26,853 nt of DNA from a virus, in the IMG/VR virus record IMGVR_UViG_3300031227_000343, positions 1-26,853 of that record; one strand, 5' to 3'. Position numbers and translations under genes: made by a program. Below are positions 13,574-22,022 of this stretch, piece after piece. The notes beneath the pieces are model-generated. The model did not search any database and had not been told where the DNA came from. It was given only the letters and a program-made list of their open reading frames with translations. Each line of letters opens with the position of its first letter. Position 1 is the stretch's first letter.

Positions 13574-15580
13574 TTGCCACTTCCGAAACCCAAACCGAAC
13601 GAGAGTGAAGACGATTTTATATCACGGTGTGTCCCGATCGTTATGGAGGAATCAGATGATCGGAAACAGGCCGTTGCTACTTGTTATTCACAGTTCAAAG
13701 GAAAAGCAATGACTCCTAACGATACACTTCTCGCTGCTATTCGGTCCCGTGGCCAAAAGCAGACCGAGTTTGGTTATGGCATCCGGACGGCTGATGTTTT
13801 CGTGAGGACGTTAGCCGAACGCATTGGCATCGACAGTTGTTACAAATACGCGGCGAGTAGAACGACCAGTTTCGATGACATACTCCAGAAGGCTGGCCGG
13901 ACGTTGGTCTACTCCAACTCTGATATGGTTATCGAGGAGAAGGATGTCAATACGATCCGCAAGGACCATGACATTGAGCTTCCGAAAAACACCTTGATGG
14001 TTTTCAAGCATACCTTGACGACATCGGCCAAGGATCGGGACGGAGACGTACTGCATGCAGCAGGGGCAGTTCCGGATCCGAAGATGCTTCTACTCTGGCA
14101 GCATCTTCACACGATGCCGATCGGAAAGGCGATCGCAATCGCTGATCAGAATGATGAACATCTGAAGATGGTTTCGTGCATCGTCGATATGAATGAGACC
14201 AGCCACGACGCCGCTGTCATGGTAGACAATGACATGGGCCGTTTCTCTCACGGGTTCAGGGCCATCGATTTCGAAGAGATCAAAGAAGGTGATAAGAAGA
14301 GACCATCGGGGGCTTTTGACATCAAGGAATACGAGATCATGGAAGAGTCACTCGTCAGTGTTCCGGCCAATGTTGATGCGACAACCGAGGAAGTGATGCT
14401 GTCGTTGGTTGAGGGCGGCAAGTTGACCAGCCCGATGATGAAGGAATATGGGAAGGTGTTGCGGGAGAAGCGGTCGGTTCAGGTGCCAGTCACGTTTCGT
14501 GAAATACAATGCAGTTCATTCGGTGAACTCAAACAGGCTCACGAAGCCGGTTTGATTGCCGGAGTAACCAAGGCCGGAGGGAAGAGCGATGAAACAATCG
14601 ACGACAAAAGAGGAAGAATCAGCGCATCAGAAGAAACCAATGAAGAAGCCACTGACAACGAAGGGCGGAAAGCTGACGGAGAAGAGGAAGGTGCCGACAA
14701 GAAAATGAAGTGCCCCGAATGCGGTGGGGTCATCAAGGACGGCAAGTGTACGAAGTGCGATTACGTTGTGCCCAAGTTGGATGTAGGTAAAAACAATGGG
14801 CCTGGTGGGCATAAACCTGACGGTACTGGGCCTCATGGTGCCGGTGCTGGACCAGGAAGTGGCAGGGCTGATGGTTCTGGTAAAGCTACATTCGGCAAAG
14901 AAGATGACGAAGGGGATGATGAACCCAAGGGCAAGCCCCAGAAGTGCCCCAAATGTGGTTCGACCAAGATCAAGGACGGCAAGTGTGAAGAGTGTGGATA
15001 CGTGTTTCCACAGGATGAGGAAAGCAAAGCCGTGGATCGTGAGGAAAGAGCCAAATTGGATGCCATGTCCACCGGCAAGAATGTCAAGTGTCCGAAGTGT
15101 GGTTACACGGCACCGATGAATTACTGGTCACCGGGCAAAAAAGAGTATCTGTGCCCGGAATGCAAGGCTGACATGTCGAGCAAGTTTCCTGCTGAATGGT
15201 TGAAGAAAGATGATAAGAAGAGTGCCGAGGTGATTTTCAAACACACCAAGCAGGGCCGCACCATTTCCAAGGCCAATGAAGTCAGCCTTCAGGACGCAGT
15301 TGACGACTTGAAGGAAGTTGGCAAGATGGCCATCGCCCGCCCAGCCAAGGCGTTGGTCAAGTCGGCAACATCCACTTTGATCAGTGTGCTGAAGCAGATT
15401 GAGAAGCCGGAGACGAATGAGCAACCACAATCGACACCTATGTCGTTGTTCATAGCCAGTTCCACTCTGGTCGAAAGAAAAACAATGAAACACCTGCTTG
15501 AGGTCTTTGAAAGATCCGAGCAACGAGCGAAAGAAGTGAGGGCCATGCGGCCCTTGTTATCGACACGCCCGGCGCAGTGA
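13574..15580 (+). CDS. Prohead protease (U35/HK97-like) with three zinc ribbons
   Basis: TTG 13574 follows GGGAGG (13563-13568). The 668-residue protein opens with MPLPKPKPNESEDDFISRC and ATCYSQF, a short module I associate with N-termini of phage protease and head proteins. The protease domain spans about residues 135-280: FKHTLTTSAKDRDGDVL, LLWQHLHTMPIG (His177), RFSHGFRAIDF (Ser225) and IMEESLVSVPANVDA. This fits the HK97 prohead protease family, which cleaves scaffold and capsid N-termini during maturation. Unusually, three C-x-x-C ... C-x-x-C zinc-ribbon units follow at about residues 380, 458 and 506, separated by acidic and Gly/Pro-rich linkers. The C-terminus is helical (EVSLQDAVDDLKEVG, LLEVFERSEQRAKEVR) and could act as a scaffold. 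The capsid gene follows 41 bases later. Confidence 0.88.
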   Translation: MPLPKPKPNESEDDFISRCVPIVMEESDDRKQAVATCYSQFKGKAMTPNDTLLAAIRSRGQKQTEFGYGIRTADVFVRTLAERIGIDSCYKYAASRTTSFDDILQKAGRTLVYSNSDMVIEEKDVNTIRKDHDIELPKNTLMVFKHTLTTSAKDRDGDVLHAAGAVPDPKMLLLWQHLHTMPIGKAIAIADQNDEHLKMVSCIVDMNETSHDAAVMVDNDMGRFSHGFRAIDFEEIKEGDKKRPSGAFDIKEYEIMEESLVSVPANVDATTEEVMLSLVEGGKLTSPMMKEYGKVLREKRSVQVPVTFREIQCSSFGELKQAHEAGLIAGVTKAGGKSDETIDDKRGRISASEETNEEATDNEGRKADGEEEGADKKMKCPECGGVIKDGKCTKCDYVVPKLDVGKNNGPGGHKPDGTGPHGAGAGPGSGRADGSGKATFGKEDDEGDDEPKGKPQKCPKCGSTKIKDGKCEECGYVFPQDEESKAVDREERAKLDAMSTGKNVKCPKCGYTAPMNYWSPGKKEYLCPECKADMSSKFPAEWLKKDDKKSAEVIFKHTKQGRTISKANEVSLQDAVDDLKEVGKMAIARPAKALVKSATSTLISVLKQIEKPETNEQPQSTPMSLFIASSTLVERKTMKHLLEVFERSEQRAKEVRAMRPLLSTRPAQ

Positions 15581-15621
15581 CCTGGCGGTCAACCAAGTTT
15601 CGGTTTATACAGGAGAAAACA

Positions 15622-17244
15622 ATGAATCCAACCGAAGCTCTAAAAAACTGGCTCATCGAAAACAAGGGTGTCGACAAAGACGCCAGTGACGATGTGTTTA
15701 GTAAGGCCACTGCGGATGCGTTGCTTGACAAGTCCCTGACGGCCGAGGATTACTTCGAACTGTCGAAGGAACCTGACGACGAAGATGCCACAGAAGTTAC
15801 CAAGCAGTTTGCTGGAATTGCAGATGGCATCAGTGAAACCAACTCTTTGCTCAAGTCGTTGTTCGAGGTGAAAACCAAGACTCCCGATGTTGAGGAAGAG
15901 GAAGAGGACGACGAGAAGTCCAAGAAGCCGACCGGCGAGAAGAAGGTCGACATCTCTGGCATCGTTGCTTCCCAGGGCGGAACCCCCACGGAACCCAACG
16001 GAGACAAGGACATGCAAGTTCGTGTCAAGGAAGCGGTCGAGATGTACGACGGAAGTCGAAAATCGATGACCTTTCCCACCACGAAAGACGACGGTCAGGC
16101 ACACCAGCTGGCTGGTCAACGTGTCAAGGACTTTGGTCGCCCGCTGGACAAACCCAGTGAGCAAGACGAAGCACTTGCTGGTGCTTGGGCCAAGTTCCAG
16201 ATTGCTGCGGCTTGTCCGAAGATTGCTGGTACTGCCGGCCGTGCTTGGGAGATTCTGCCCGAACACGACAAGAATCTGCTCCACCACCTCGCTGAGAAGG
16301 GGATGTGGGATGATTCCAACGACAACAAGCTCCGGCAGCGGAAGGGGTACCACCGCGATGGTATGAAAGCCCTGATCGATGATTCGACCAGTGGTGGCCT
16401 TGAAGCTGCTCCAATCGTGTTCGACGACATGGTCATCACGACTCCGTTGCTGCATGGGGAACTGTACCCACTTGTGAACACCGTTCCTCTGGCCCGTGGC
16501 CGGCGTGTGGAAGGTGTTTCGACAGGCACAGTGACCTCTTCCTGGGGTGGGGTTGATGACACGGCTGTTTCGCTGTTCAGTACGGCGGCATACGTGTCGG
16601 CATTCGACACCACCATCTTCCGATGGGAAGGCTCGGTCAGGGTTGGTTTGGACTTCCTTTCTGACACCCCGATTGACTTCGGTCGTCACATCACCGGCCA
16701 GTACGGTGAAAGGTTGCTGGAGGATCTGGATGACGTGATTGCGGTCGGTAACGGAACGACCCAACCGGAAGGCGTCATGAACAAGTCTGGTGCTGGTTCG
16801 GTTTCTTTCGGTGCCGCCACCTCCATCGGCAACTACGAATCCCTGCGGTTCGGAGTGGTCAAAGCGGAACACCGAGCTAACGTCAAGGCCTCGGCAGTCT
16901 TTTGTGGTACGGAAACCAGCTATGCAAGGGCCATGGCTCTCAACGTGGGAACCGCTGATGCCCGTCGTTTGTTTGCCTTTGGAGAAACCACGGGAACGTA
17001 TGATGGATATTCCCTCATGCATCGCCCGTTCAAGATCAACGAGAGCATGACCAATGCGCAGCTCTTTTACGCGATCTTGGCTCGGTATCGAATGTACCGA
17101 CGAAAGGGTTTGGCCATTCGGACGAGCACGGAAGGGGATACTTTGATCCGGCGCAACGAACTTCTGATCGTTGCAATGGCCCGTTATGGTGGCCAGATGG
17201 AACGTGGTTCAACTTGTGCTGTTGTCACCGATGCACCTGCTTGA
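15622..17244 (+). CDS. Major capsid protein (HK97 fold)
   Basis: ATG 15622 follows AGGAG (15611-15615) and gives 540 residues. The first 120 or so form a highly acidic helical domain (EEEEEDDEKSKKP), matching the delta or scaffold region removed by the prohead protease. The mature part has HK97-capsid features: DSTSGGLEAAPIVFDDMVI, VNTVPLARGRRVEG, RWEGSVRVGLDFLSDTPIDFGRHI, DLDDVIAVGNGTTQPEGV and a C-terminal FYAILARYRMYRRKGLAIRTSTEGDTLIRRNE. This is the PF05065 pattern. It forms the icosahedral shell. A strong terminator follows 16 bases after the stop, consistent with a highly expressed gene. A 460-codon antisense frame within it is a shadow. Confidence 0.92.
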   Translation: MNPTEALKNWLIENKGVDKDASDDVFSKATADALLDKSLTAEDYFELSKEPDDEDATEVTKQFAGIADGISETNSLLKSLFEVKTKTPDVEEEEEDDEKSKKPTGEKKVDISGIVASQGGTPTEPNGDKDMQVRVKEAVEMYDGSRKSMTFPTTKDDGQAHQLAGQRVKDFGRPLDKPSEQDEALAGAWAKFQIAAACPKIAGTAGRAWEILPEHDKNLLHHLAEKGMWDDSNDNKLRQRKGYHRDGMKALIDDSTSGGLEAAPIVFDDMVITTPLLHGELYPLVNTVPLARGRRVEGVSTGTVTSSWGGVDDTAVSLFSTAAYVSAFDTTIFRWEGSVRVGLDFLSDTPIDFGRHITGQYGERLLEDLDDVIAVGNGTTQPEGVMNKSGAGSVSFGAATSIGNYESLRFGVVKAEHRANVKASAVFCGTETSYARAMALNVGTADARRLFAFGETTGTYDGYSLMHRPFKINESMTNAQLFYAILARYRMYRRKGLAIRTSTEGDTLIRRNELLIVAMARYGGQMERGSTCAVVTDAPA

Positions 17245-17260
17245 TGGATACCTGTTGCGA

Positions 17261-17309
17261 CGTCGCAGGGCCGGTTTATCGTTCTTCGGCCAGCCCTGCG
17301 GCGATTTTT
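17261..17309 (+). terminator. Rho-independent terminator after the capsid gene
   Basis: CGTCGCAGGGC (17261-17271) pairs with GCCCTGCGGCG (17293-17303) in an 11-base-pair stem with one G-U pair, followed by ATTTTT (17304-17309). The loop contains a further short GGCC-type pairing. This is a classical intrinsic terminator, probably limiting read-through from the capsid gene into the tail genes. Confidence 0.85.
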
Positions 17310-17351
17310 AGAAGAACAAAATGAAGAACAAACATAATGAGGAGAACGAAA

Positions 17352-17936
17352 ATGAGTTCAAGTTTACCACCGTTTGGAGTTCGGGCAGATCATCCGAGAA
17401 ATTGTGATTTGATTATTCAGGGAATACCAGGTTGCCGACTCAGGTCTCGCATCGTGGCAAGTCGAACAGTGTTGGACGACAATCAAAAACCTGATGGTGA
17501 GTGTTTGATACCACCGGATCAATCGAGGCACTTGGGAGTTCTTCCGACAATTCCTGGGATGGAACTTCATGTCAACCCCGAGAAGTGTACATACAAGATC
17601 GTCGACCCGTTGCGGGGCAACGACAAGATTCTGAATGCTATCAAGCGTGGTTTGGAGCGTGATGATCGTCCGATGCGAGGCGAGAAGTTCGAGGGGATGC
17701 CCACCCAAGAAGGAAAGCTCGACAAGCACCGTATGAAGACGTTGTGCCGGGAGTTGGTGAAGCTGCTGGAGGTTGAGCATGTAGCGATGGCCAAGGGGCC
17801 GAAGCCCGATTTGGAAGATGTCGATGAGCTGGATGGGAAGTACTTGACTAACCCAGGATCAAGGATTCCCAACAGCCAACCAATGTTCGAAGAGGATATG
17901 GAAAATTACGATGCCAAGGTGAATGAGGTCCGTTGA
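17352..17936 (+). CDS. Phage protein of unknown function after the capsid gene
   Basis: ATG 17352 follows GAGGAG (17339-17344) and gives 194 residues. Visible features are GVRADHPRNCDLIIQGIPGCRLRSRIVASR, PDQSRHLGVLPTIPGMELHVNPEKCTYKIVDP, and a charged C-terminal half with MKTLCRELVKLLEVEHVAMAKGPKPDLEDVDEL. No membrane or catalytic motif is seen. Position between the capsid gene and the tail completion gene suggests a neck or decoration role, but the family is unknown. Its stop overlaps the next start (TGATG). Confidence 0.65.
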   Translation: MSSSLPPFGVRADHPRNCDLIIQGIPGCRLRSRIVASRTVLDDNQKPDGECLIPPDQSRHLGVLPTIPGMELHVNPEKCTYKIVDPLRGNDKILNAIKRGLERDDRPMRGEKFEGMPTQEGKLDKHRMKTLCRELVKLLEVEHVAMAKGPKPDLEDVDELDGKYLTNPGSRIPNSQPMFEEDMENYDAKVNEVR

Positions 17937-18397
17937 TGGCGGGTTTGAGTCCTGAAATAAAACGAGCTATTGACCTACGTCGCTCCCGGGGCGGTCATGC
18001 TAGGGATATTAGGATCGAATGGTTTATCAAGGAAGTCAGCGACAAAGTGTCATTGACGATGAAGAAACGCACTCAGCTTGCTACAGTTTTGATTCTTGAC
18101 AAAGTGGTGCGGAACATCGGTGTTGCCGTGAAAAAGGAAAAGGGACCGAAAGGCGGCATAATTGTCACCAAACGAAGTGTGGCTGGGGAGTTTCCACGGG
18201 CTGATACCGAGGAGTTACAAAAGAGCATTTTTTATATGGTGGAGAAAATAGGTCGTGGAGACTGGATCGGATTTGTTGGCACAACCTTGGATTACGGTTT
18301 GATTTTGGAAACGAAGATGAACCGGAGTTTCCTGGTGAGAACCCTGAATGAGAACAGGGCAAACGTGAATACTATTTTATCAGGGCCAATCAAATGA
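17936..18397 (+). CDS. Tail completion / HK97 gp10-like protein
   Basis: ATG 17936 overlaps the previous stop and has GAGG upstream; 153 residues. It contains VSDKVSLTMKKRTQLATVLILDKVVRNIGVAVKK, EFPRADTEELQKSIFYMV, WIGFVGTTLDYGLILETKMNRSFLVRTL. The last stretch is the pattern shared by HK97 gp10-like tail-component proteins (an LE...R.FL..L motif near the C-terminus). These join the neck to the tail. Overlap by ATGA with the tail-terminator-like gene fits the usual order. Confidence 0.7.
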   Translation: MAGLSPEIKRAIDLRRSRGGHARDIRIEWFIKEVSDKVSLTMKKRTQLATVLILDKVVRNIGVAVKKEKGPKGGIIVTKRSVAGEFPRADTEELQKSIFYMVEKIGRGDWIGFVGTTLDYGLILETKMNRSFLVRTLNENRANVNTILSGPIK

Positions 18398-18882
18398 GCG
18401 TGGGAACAGCTGACATACAGAAAGCAATCAATGCGGCTTGGACAGCCTCGACATTGAATTCCAAGTTCACCGACCTTGGTGGCGGCACCCCTGTTTTGAA
18501 TTTCAACGAGGCCACCCCCGAGCAGGAACAGCCCTACGCCGTTTGGAGTTTCGATAGCCCCACAGTGGAGACGAGAACCACTGGCGGATCAGCCACGCTG
18601 AACAGAGAGATACGAAACGGAGCTTTGCGATTCGATGTTCACACGAAACCAGTGTCGGGTGATTCGAGAGGGGCTTCGCAGATTGCGGCCTACTTGATCG
18701 AAGAAATTATGAAGGTCTTCGGTGGGCATCCAACCGAGAATCCGTCAGCTGAGTTTTCGTTGGACAATGGTGAGTTGTTGATCGTGCAATTCACCAGGGA
18801 TTACTGTATTCAAACTGGAAACAACAACTATCAGTGGACACTCGAATACCAAATGTTGGTCGATGTCCCCGTAGCTTTGTAG
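18394..18882 (+). CDS. Tail terminator-like protein
   Basis: 162 residues, overlapping the previous gene by ATGA. Features include ADIQKAINAAWTASTLNSKF, EEQPYAVW-type strand (EQPYAVWSFDSPTVETRTTGG), IRNGALRFDVHTKP, GASQIAAYLIEEIMKVFGG and a C-terminal YQWTLEYQMLVDVPVAL. This alternating beta-strand/helix plan is that of DUF3168/gpU-like tail terminators, which cap the tail tube. Its position between the gp10-like gene and tail genes agrees. Sequence recognition is moderate. Confidence 0.65.
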   Translation: MSVGTADIQKAINAAWTASTLNSKFTDLGGGTPVLNFNEATPEQEQPYAVWSFDSPTVETRTTGGSATLNREIRNGALRFDVHTKPVSGDSRGASQIAAYLIEEIMKVFGGHPTENPSAEFSLDNGELLIVQFTRDYCIQTGNNNYQWTLEYQMLVDVPVAL

Positions 18883-18892
18883 GAGTGTTGCA

Positions 18893-19579
18893 ATGGCTGA
18901 GTCGATGTCAAACCCGAAGATCAACATAAAAGTCACAGGCACTCTGACGAATACATTGGATGACGGGACGGGTGGTTCCATTTCTCAGCCGACTTGCAGC
19001 ATCTCCCCAACGTTGGACAATGGTATCAGTGCTGGTCAATGCAATCGAGCATGGCAGCGAAAAGACACAGTTATCGCTAAAGATGCCCAGGAAACAATTG
19101 ACCTCTATGATTTTGTCGGTGTTGACATCGGTGCTGGTGCTGGCCGAGATGGGCTTGGTCTCCCATTGACCTTCGAAGAGATTGTGACCATAGTAATCGC
19201 CAACGAGAATGCCGTCACAGCGGCGGGCATCCTTGAAATACTGCCCGCCAACTCCCAGGGCTGGACGCCCATTGGAACACACACGACTGCAACTGGCGGG
19301 GCTTTGAGGGGGCAAGGTGCTCTTATAAAGTACCAGACGGCCGAGGCTGGTTTCGATATAACCGATGGAGCAAACCATCGTATCACCTTGCGTGCTATCA
19401 ATGGTCCTGTCACAGTTTCGATCTACATCCTGGCCCGTCACGATGACAACGAATCCAGTTCCAGCAGTTCCTCTAGCGTGTCGGCCAGTTCGATCTCGAC
19501 CAGTTCCAGTTCGATCTCAGACAGTTCCTCCAGCAATTCTTCAAGCAATTCTTCAAGCAGTTTGTCGAGCCAATCATAA
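18893..19579 (+). CDS. Serine-tailed virion protein, first tandem paralogue
   Basis: ATG 18893 with AGGAG at 18881-18885 overlapping the previous stop; 228 residues. The globular part (1-184) has MSNPKINIKVTGTLTNTLDD, GISAGQCNRAWQRKDTVIAKDAQETIDLYDF, FEEIVTIVIANENAV and HRITLRAINGPVTVSIYILARHD. The last 40 residues are a serine-rich tail ending in SSQS. It shares many identical residues with the next gene, so the two are tandem duplicates. It is beta-rich and probably a tail or head surface protein. The family is unnamed. Confidence 0.65.
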   Translation: MAESMSNPKINIKVTGTLTNTLDDGTGGSISQPTCSISPTLDNGISAGQCNRAWQRKDTVIAKDAQETIDLYDFVGVDIGAGAGRDGLGLPLTFEEIVTIVIANENAVTAAGILEILPANSQGWTPIGTHTTATGGALRGQGALIKYQTAEAGFDITDGANHRITLRAINGPVTVSIYILARHDDNESSSSSSSSVSASSISTSSSSISDSSSSNSSSNSSSSLSSQS

Positions 19580-19596
19580 GATAGGATAGTGGTCCA

Positions 19597-20781
19597 ATGG
19601 CAGAAGCAGTATCAAATCCGAAGATTAGTATACAAGTCGGCGGTAATTTGTTGAACACATTGAATGAGTCCAACAATGCCTCTATCGGGCATCCGGCTTG
19701 CAATCTCAATCCCACTTTGGCGAATGGTGTCAGTGCTGGTCAATGCAACCGGGCATGGCAACGGCTTGACATCACCATTGCCAAGGATGCTCAAGAGACA
19801 ATCAGTCTGTATGACTTTGAAGGCGTTGACATCGGTGCTGGTGCCGGCAGGTCTGCTCTCGGGCAGTTGTTGACCCTGGAAGAGATCGTGGCCATTGTTA
19901 TCGTCAATGAGAATGCCGTAGGGGCTGCCGGTCTGCTGGAGGTGTTACCAGCCAACTCAGAGGGTTGGCAGCCTATCGGGTCTCACACCGAGACGTTGGG
20001 CGGAGCCTTGGGAGGCCAAGGTGGATTGGTCAAATACCAAACGGCGGAGATTGGTTTTGAGATCAACACCGGGGAAGAGGAGTTGATCACCAACGGTGAT
20101 TTTGCGACTGGTGATTGGACGGGGTGGACGAATCTAAGTAGTGGAGGCGGTACAGCTACGTACAATGCTTTGGTCTCCGGTGTCAATCTATTCGGTGGTG
20201 GAGCGGGCACGGGAAAGATAGCCCATACATTGGCAATTCCCCTTGAGAACGGGGCTGCCTATATTTTATCGGGCACAGTAGTTGGACCTTCTGATTCAGT
20301 GACTTTGTACGATGCTTCTACTTGGGCAATAGGAACTCACAGGAAAAGGATAATCGGTAATGGGTCTTTGTTTGCTGGTGATGGATTGAGTTTTGAAGTG
20401 AGTGGATCAGATTTATCAACGATCAACAACATCAGCCTTCGTAAGGAATCAGGCCATCGCATCACCTTGAGAGCCGTCAACGCCGATGTGTCATATTCGA
20501 TGTACATTCTGGCCCGCCATGATGAGAATGAATCAAGCTCCAGTTCTTCATCTTCCAGTAGTTCGTCTTCCAGCAGCTCTTCGAGTGGTACATCCAGTAG
20601 TTCTTCGAGCATATCAGTCAGTTCAAGTTCTCAGTCAATCAGTGACAGTTCAGTTTCCACCAGTTCTAATTCTAGCAGCTCCAGTAGTCCCAGCAGCTCT
20701 AGTTCTACCAGTTCTAGTTCGCAGAGTGAATCGTCCAGCAGTTTGTCGAGCCAATCGTCAAGTAGTACGTCAAGCAGCTAG
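19597..20781 (+). CDS. Serine-tailed virion protein, second paralogue with inserted domain and premature TAG
   Basis: 394 residues to TAG 20779-20781. It matches its upstream neighbour throughout (GVSAGQCNRAWQRLDITIAKDAQETISLYDF; HRITLRAVNADVSYSMYILARHDENES). An extra block of about 126 residues (160-285, bases 20074-20451) sits between NTG and GHRITL. It begins LITNGDFATGDWTGWTN and resembles a carbohydrate-binding jelly-roll (CBM_4_9-like). The serine tail is interrupted by TAG, but the same frame stays open and serine-rich for 28 more codons to TAA (20866-20868), ending SSQS like its paralogue. The longer form is probably the original one, with the TAG a recent nonsense change or read-through site. 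Confidence 0.65.
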   Translation: MAEAVSNPKISIQVGGNLLNTLNESNNASIGHPACNLNPTLANGVSAGQCNRAWQRLDITIAKDAQETISLYDFEGVDIGAGAGRSALGQLLTLEEIVAIVIVNENAVGAAGLLEVLPANSEGWQPIGSHTETLGGALGGQGGLVKYQTAEIGFEINTGEEELITNGDFATGDWTGWTNLSSGGGTATYNALVSGVNLFGGGAGTGKIAHTLAIPLENGAAYILSGTVVGPSDSVTLYDASTWAIGTHRKRIIGNGSLFAGDGLSFEVSGSDLSTINNISLRKESGHRITLRAVNADVSYSMYILARHDENESSSSSSSSSSSSSSSSSSGTSSSSSSISVSSSSQSISDSSVSTSSNSSSSSSPSSSSSTSSSSQSESSSSLSSQSSSSTSSS

Positions 20782-20883
20782 GCAAGCAGTTCGTCAACCA
20801 GTTCAGAAAGTTCAGAAAGTTCGATTTCAACCAGTTCAGAAAGTTCGTCTAGTTCGTCTCAATCGTAACGTTAGGAGTTTCAT

Positions 20884-21315
20884 ATGACCAGTTTAAACAC
20901 GCTTACAGGCCGCCTGGGAGATTTCCAAGTTGGAACAGTTCAAGTGGCACGTACTACTCAATGGGATGTCAGCCCAACGCTCAGCAGCAGCAGTGAATGG
21001 GGTGACAGTGACAGTGCGGGCTACACCAGTCGGGCTGCCGGTCGGAAGGATTGTACATTCAATGCTGAGGGCAAGTATTCCACCAGCGACGAGCAGTTCG
21101 ATCTGTTCCAACCGGAGGATGTAGCGATTGCCGTGTTGTGGATGAATCGCACAGATTTGTACTGGGACTTTCCCAGGGCCCTGTGCAGTGATTTCGGTCT
21201 TACGGTCAACATCGATACGGAAGAGGTCATCGGGTGGACGAGCGGCTGGGGAGCCGATGGAATATACTATCGTCCAGGCCAGTCCGGGGCTACAAGTCGG
21301 TCGTTTCCATCCTAG
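20884..21315 (+). CDS. Major tail (tube) protein
   Basis: ATG 20884 follows TTAGGAG; 143 residues. The sequence has QWDVSPTLSSSSEWGDSDSAGYTSRAAGRKDCTFNAEGKYSTSDEQFDLFQPEDVAIAVLWMNRTDLYWDFPRALCSDFGLTVNIDTEEVIGW and a C-terminal WGADGIYYRPG. The beta-sandwich with a D-F...G.Y.T-type start and a mid V-LW-N strand fits tail tube proteins. Its place directly before the frameshifted tail chaperones and the tape measure supports this. The gene is shorter than many tail tube genes but complete. Confidence 0.75.
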   Translation: MTSLNTLTGRLGDFQVGTVQVARTTQWDVSPTLSSSSEWGDSDSAGYTSRAAGRKDCTFNAEGKYSTSDEQFDLFQPEDVAIAVLWMNRTDLYWDFPRALCSDFGLTVNIDTEEVIGWTSGWGADGIYYRPGQSGATSRSFPS

Positions 21316-21386
21316 TGGAAATTGATTTATGAAAAGGATGGTGCCATGCAACGGCCCATCTGCAAACCAGCAACAGGAGAAAGATG

Positions 21387-22022
21387 ATGTCGGAAGACAT
21401 AGCAAGAGCCGTAGGGGCCAAGAGCCCAACGGAAGTGAAGATTGCCGGGAAGATATGCAAGGTGAAGCCATTAGGATTGCGGGAATTAACCGAAGTCCAA
21501 ATGGAATGCTTGGAATGGTATAAGCGGCAATACATCAAAACGTTCGTCGATAGTGCCGACATGTTTCCAGATGGAATGGAAGAGGCTAGGAAAGCCCGAG
21601 GGGAAGCAGCCAAGTGGGACATAGATGATTTGCCAAAGAAGCATGTTTATGATCCGAAGACCATCGTTGTTACCGATAAACTGCGAAAGTGGGTTGTTGA
21701 AGAGTTTGGTCTTGAAAAAACAAAAGCTGTCGATGATGACAAAATCAAACAAACGGCCGCTGCTGCTTTAGATCGGAAGTCTTTGTCGGTGAAAAAGTAC
21801 AAGGAACTGACTGGGAACAAAGCCCGATCGGTTCCTATTGCTTATGACAATTGGTGGATGACCGGGTGTTTGGATGGAATGGTGTCGTTCATTCACAAGT
21901 GCTTTGAGGGCACGGTTACACGTCAGGAAGTCTTGGATGAGGTGTCTAAGAATACCGGCTTGATGGCTGAAGTGCAAGCAGAGATCGAGAGATTGTCAAT
22001 GCCGTCGATGGGAAATGGATAG
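21387..22022 (+). CDS. Tail assembly chaperone, short form (gpG-like)
   Basis: ATG 21387 lies 7 bases after AGGAG (21375-21379); an ATG three bases earlier is closer than usual. The zero-frame product is 211 residues, ending MPSMGNG before TAG (22020-22022). It has VKIAGKICKVKPLGLRELTEVQMECLEWYKRQ, a common opening of tail chaperones, then a charged middle and a C-terminal helix (LDEVSKNTGLMAEVQAEIERLSMP). Such proteins bind the tape measure during tail assembly. A -1 slippery site lies four bases before the stop. Confidence 0.8.
   Translation: MSEDIARAVGAKSPTEVKIAGKICKVKPLGLRELTEVQMECLEWYKRQYIKTFVDSADMFPDGMEEARKARGEAAKWDIDDLPKKHVYDPKTIVVTDKLRKWVVEEFGLEKTKAVDDDKIKQTAAAALDRKSLSVKKYKELTGNKARSVPIAYDNWWMTGCLDGMVSFIHKCFEGTVTRQEVLDEVSKNTGLMAEVQAEIERLSMPSMGNG

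Noticed and set aside
15640-17022. 460-codon antisense frame in the capsid gene
   Set aside because: Same mirrored register as the intein nuclease, but the translation shows no domain pattern, repeats or hydrophobic core. It is a shadow of biased codon use and serves as a useful control for the intein case.
20779-20781. TAG reassigned to an amino acid
   Set aside because: TAG is the natural stop of other genes in the window (18880-18882, 21313-21315, 23139-23141), so reassignment does not fit.
20486-20887. 133-codon frame overlapping the second serine tail
   Set aside because: Val/Arg-rich +1 reading of the serine repeat with no ribosome site; it only stays open because of the repeat.
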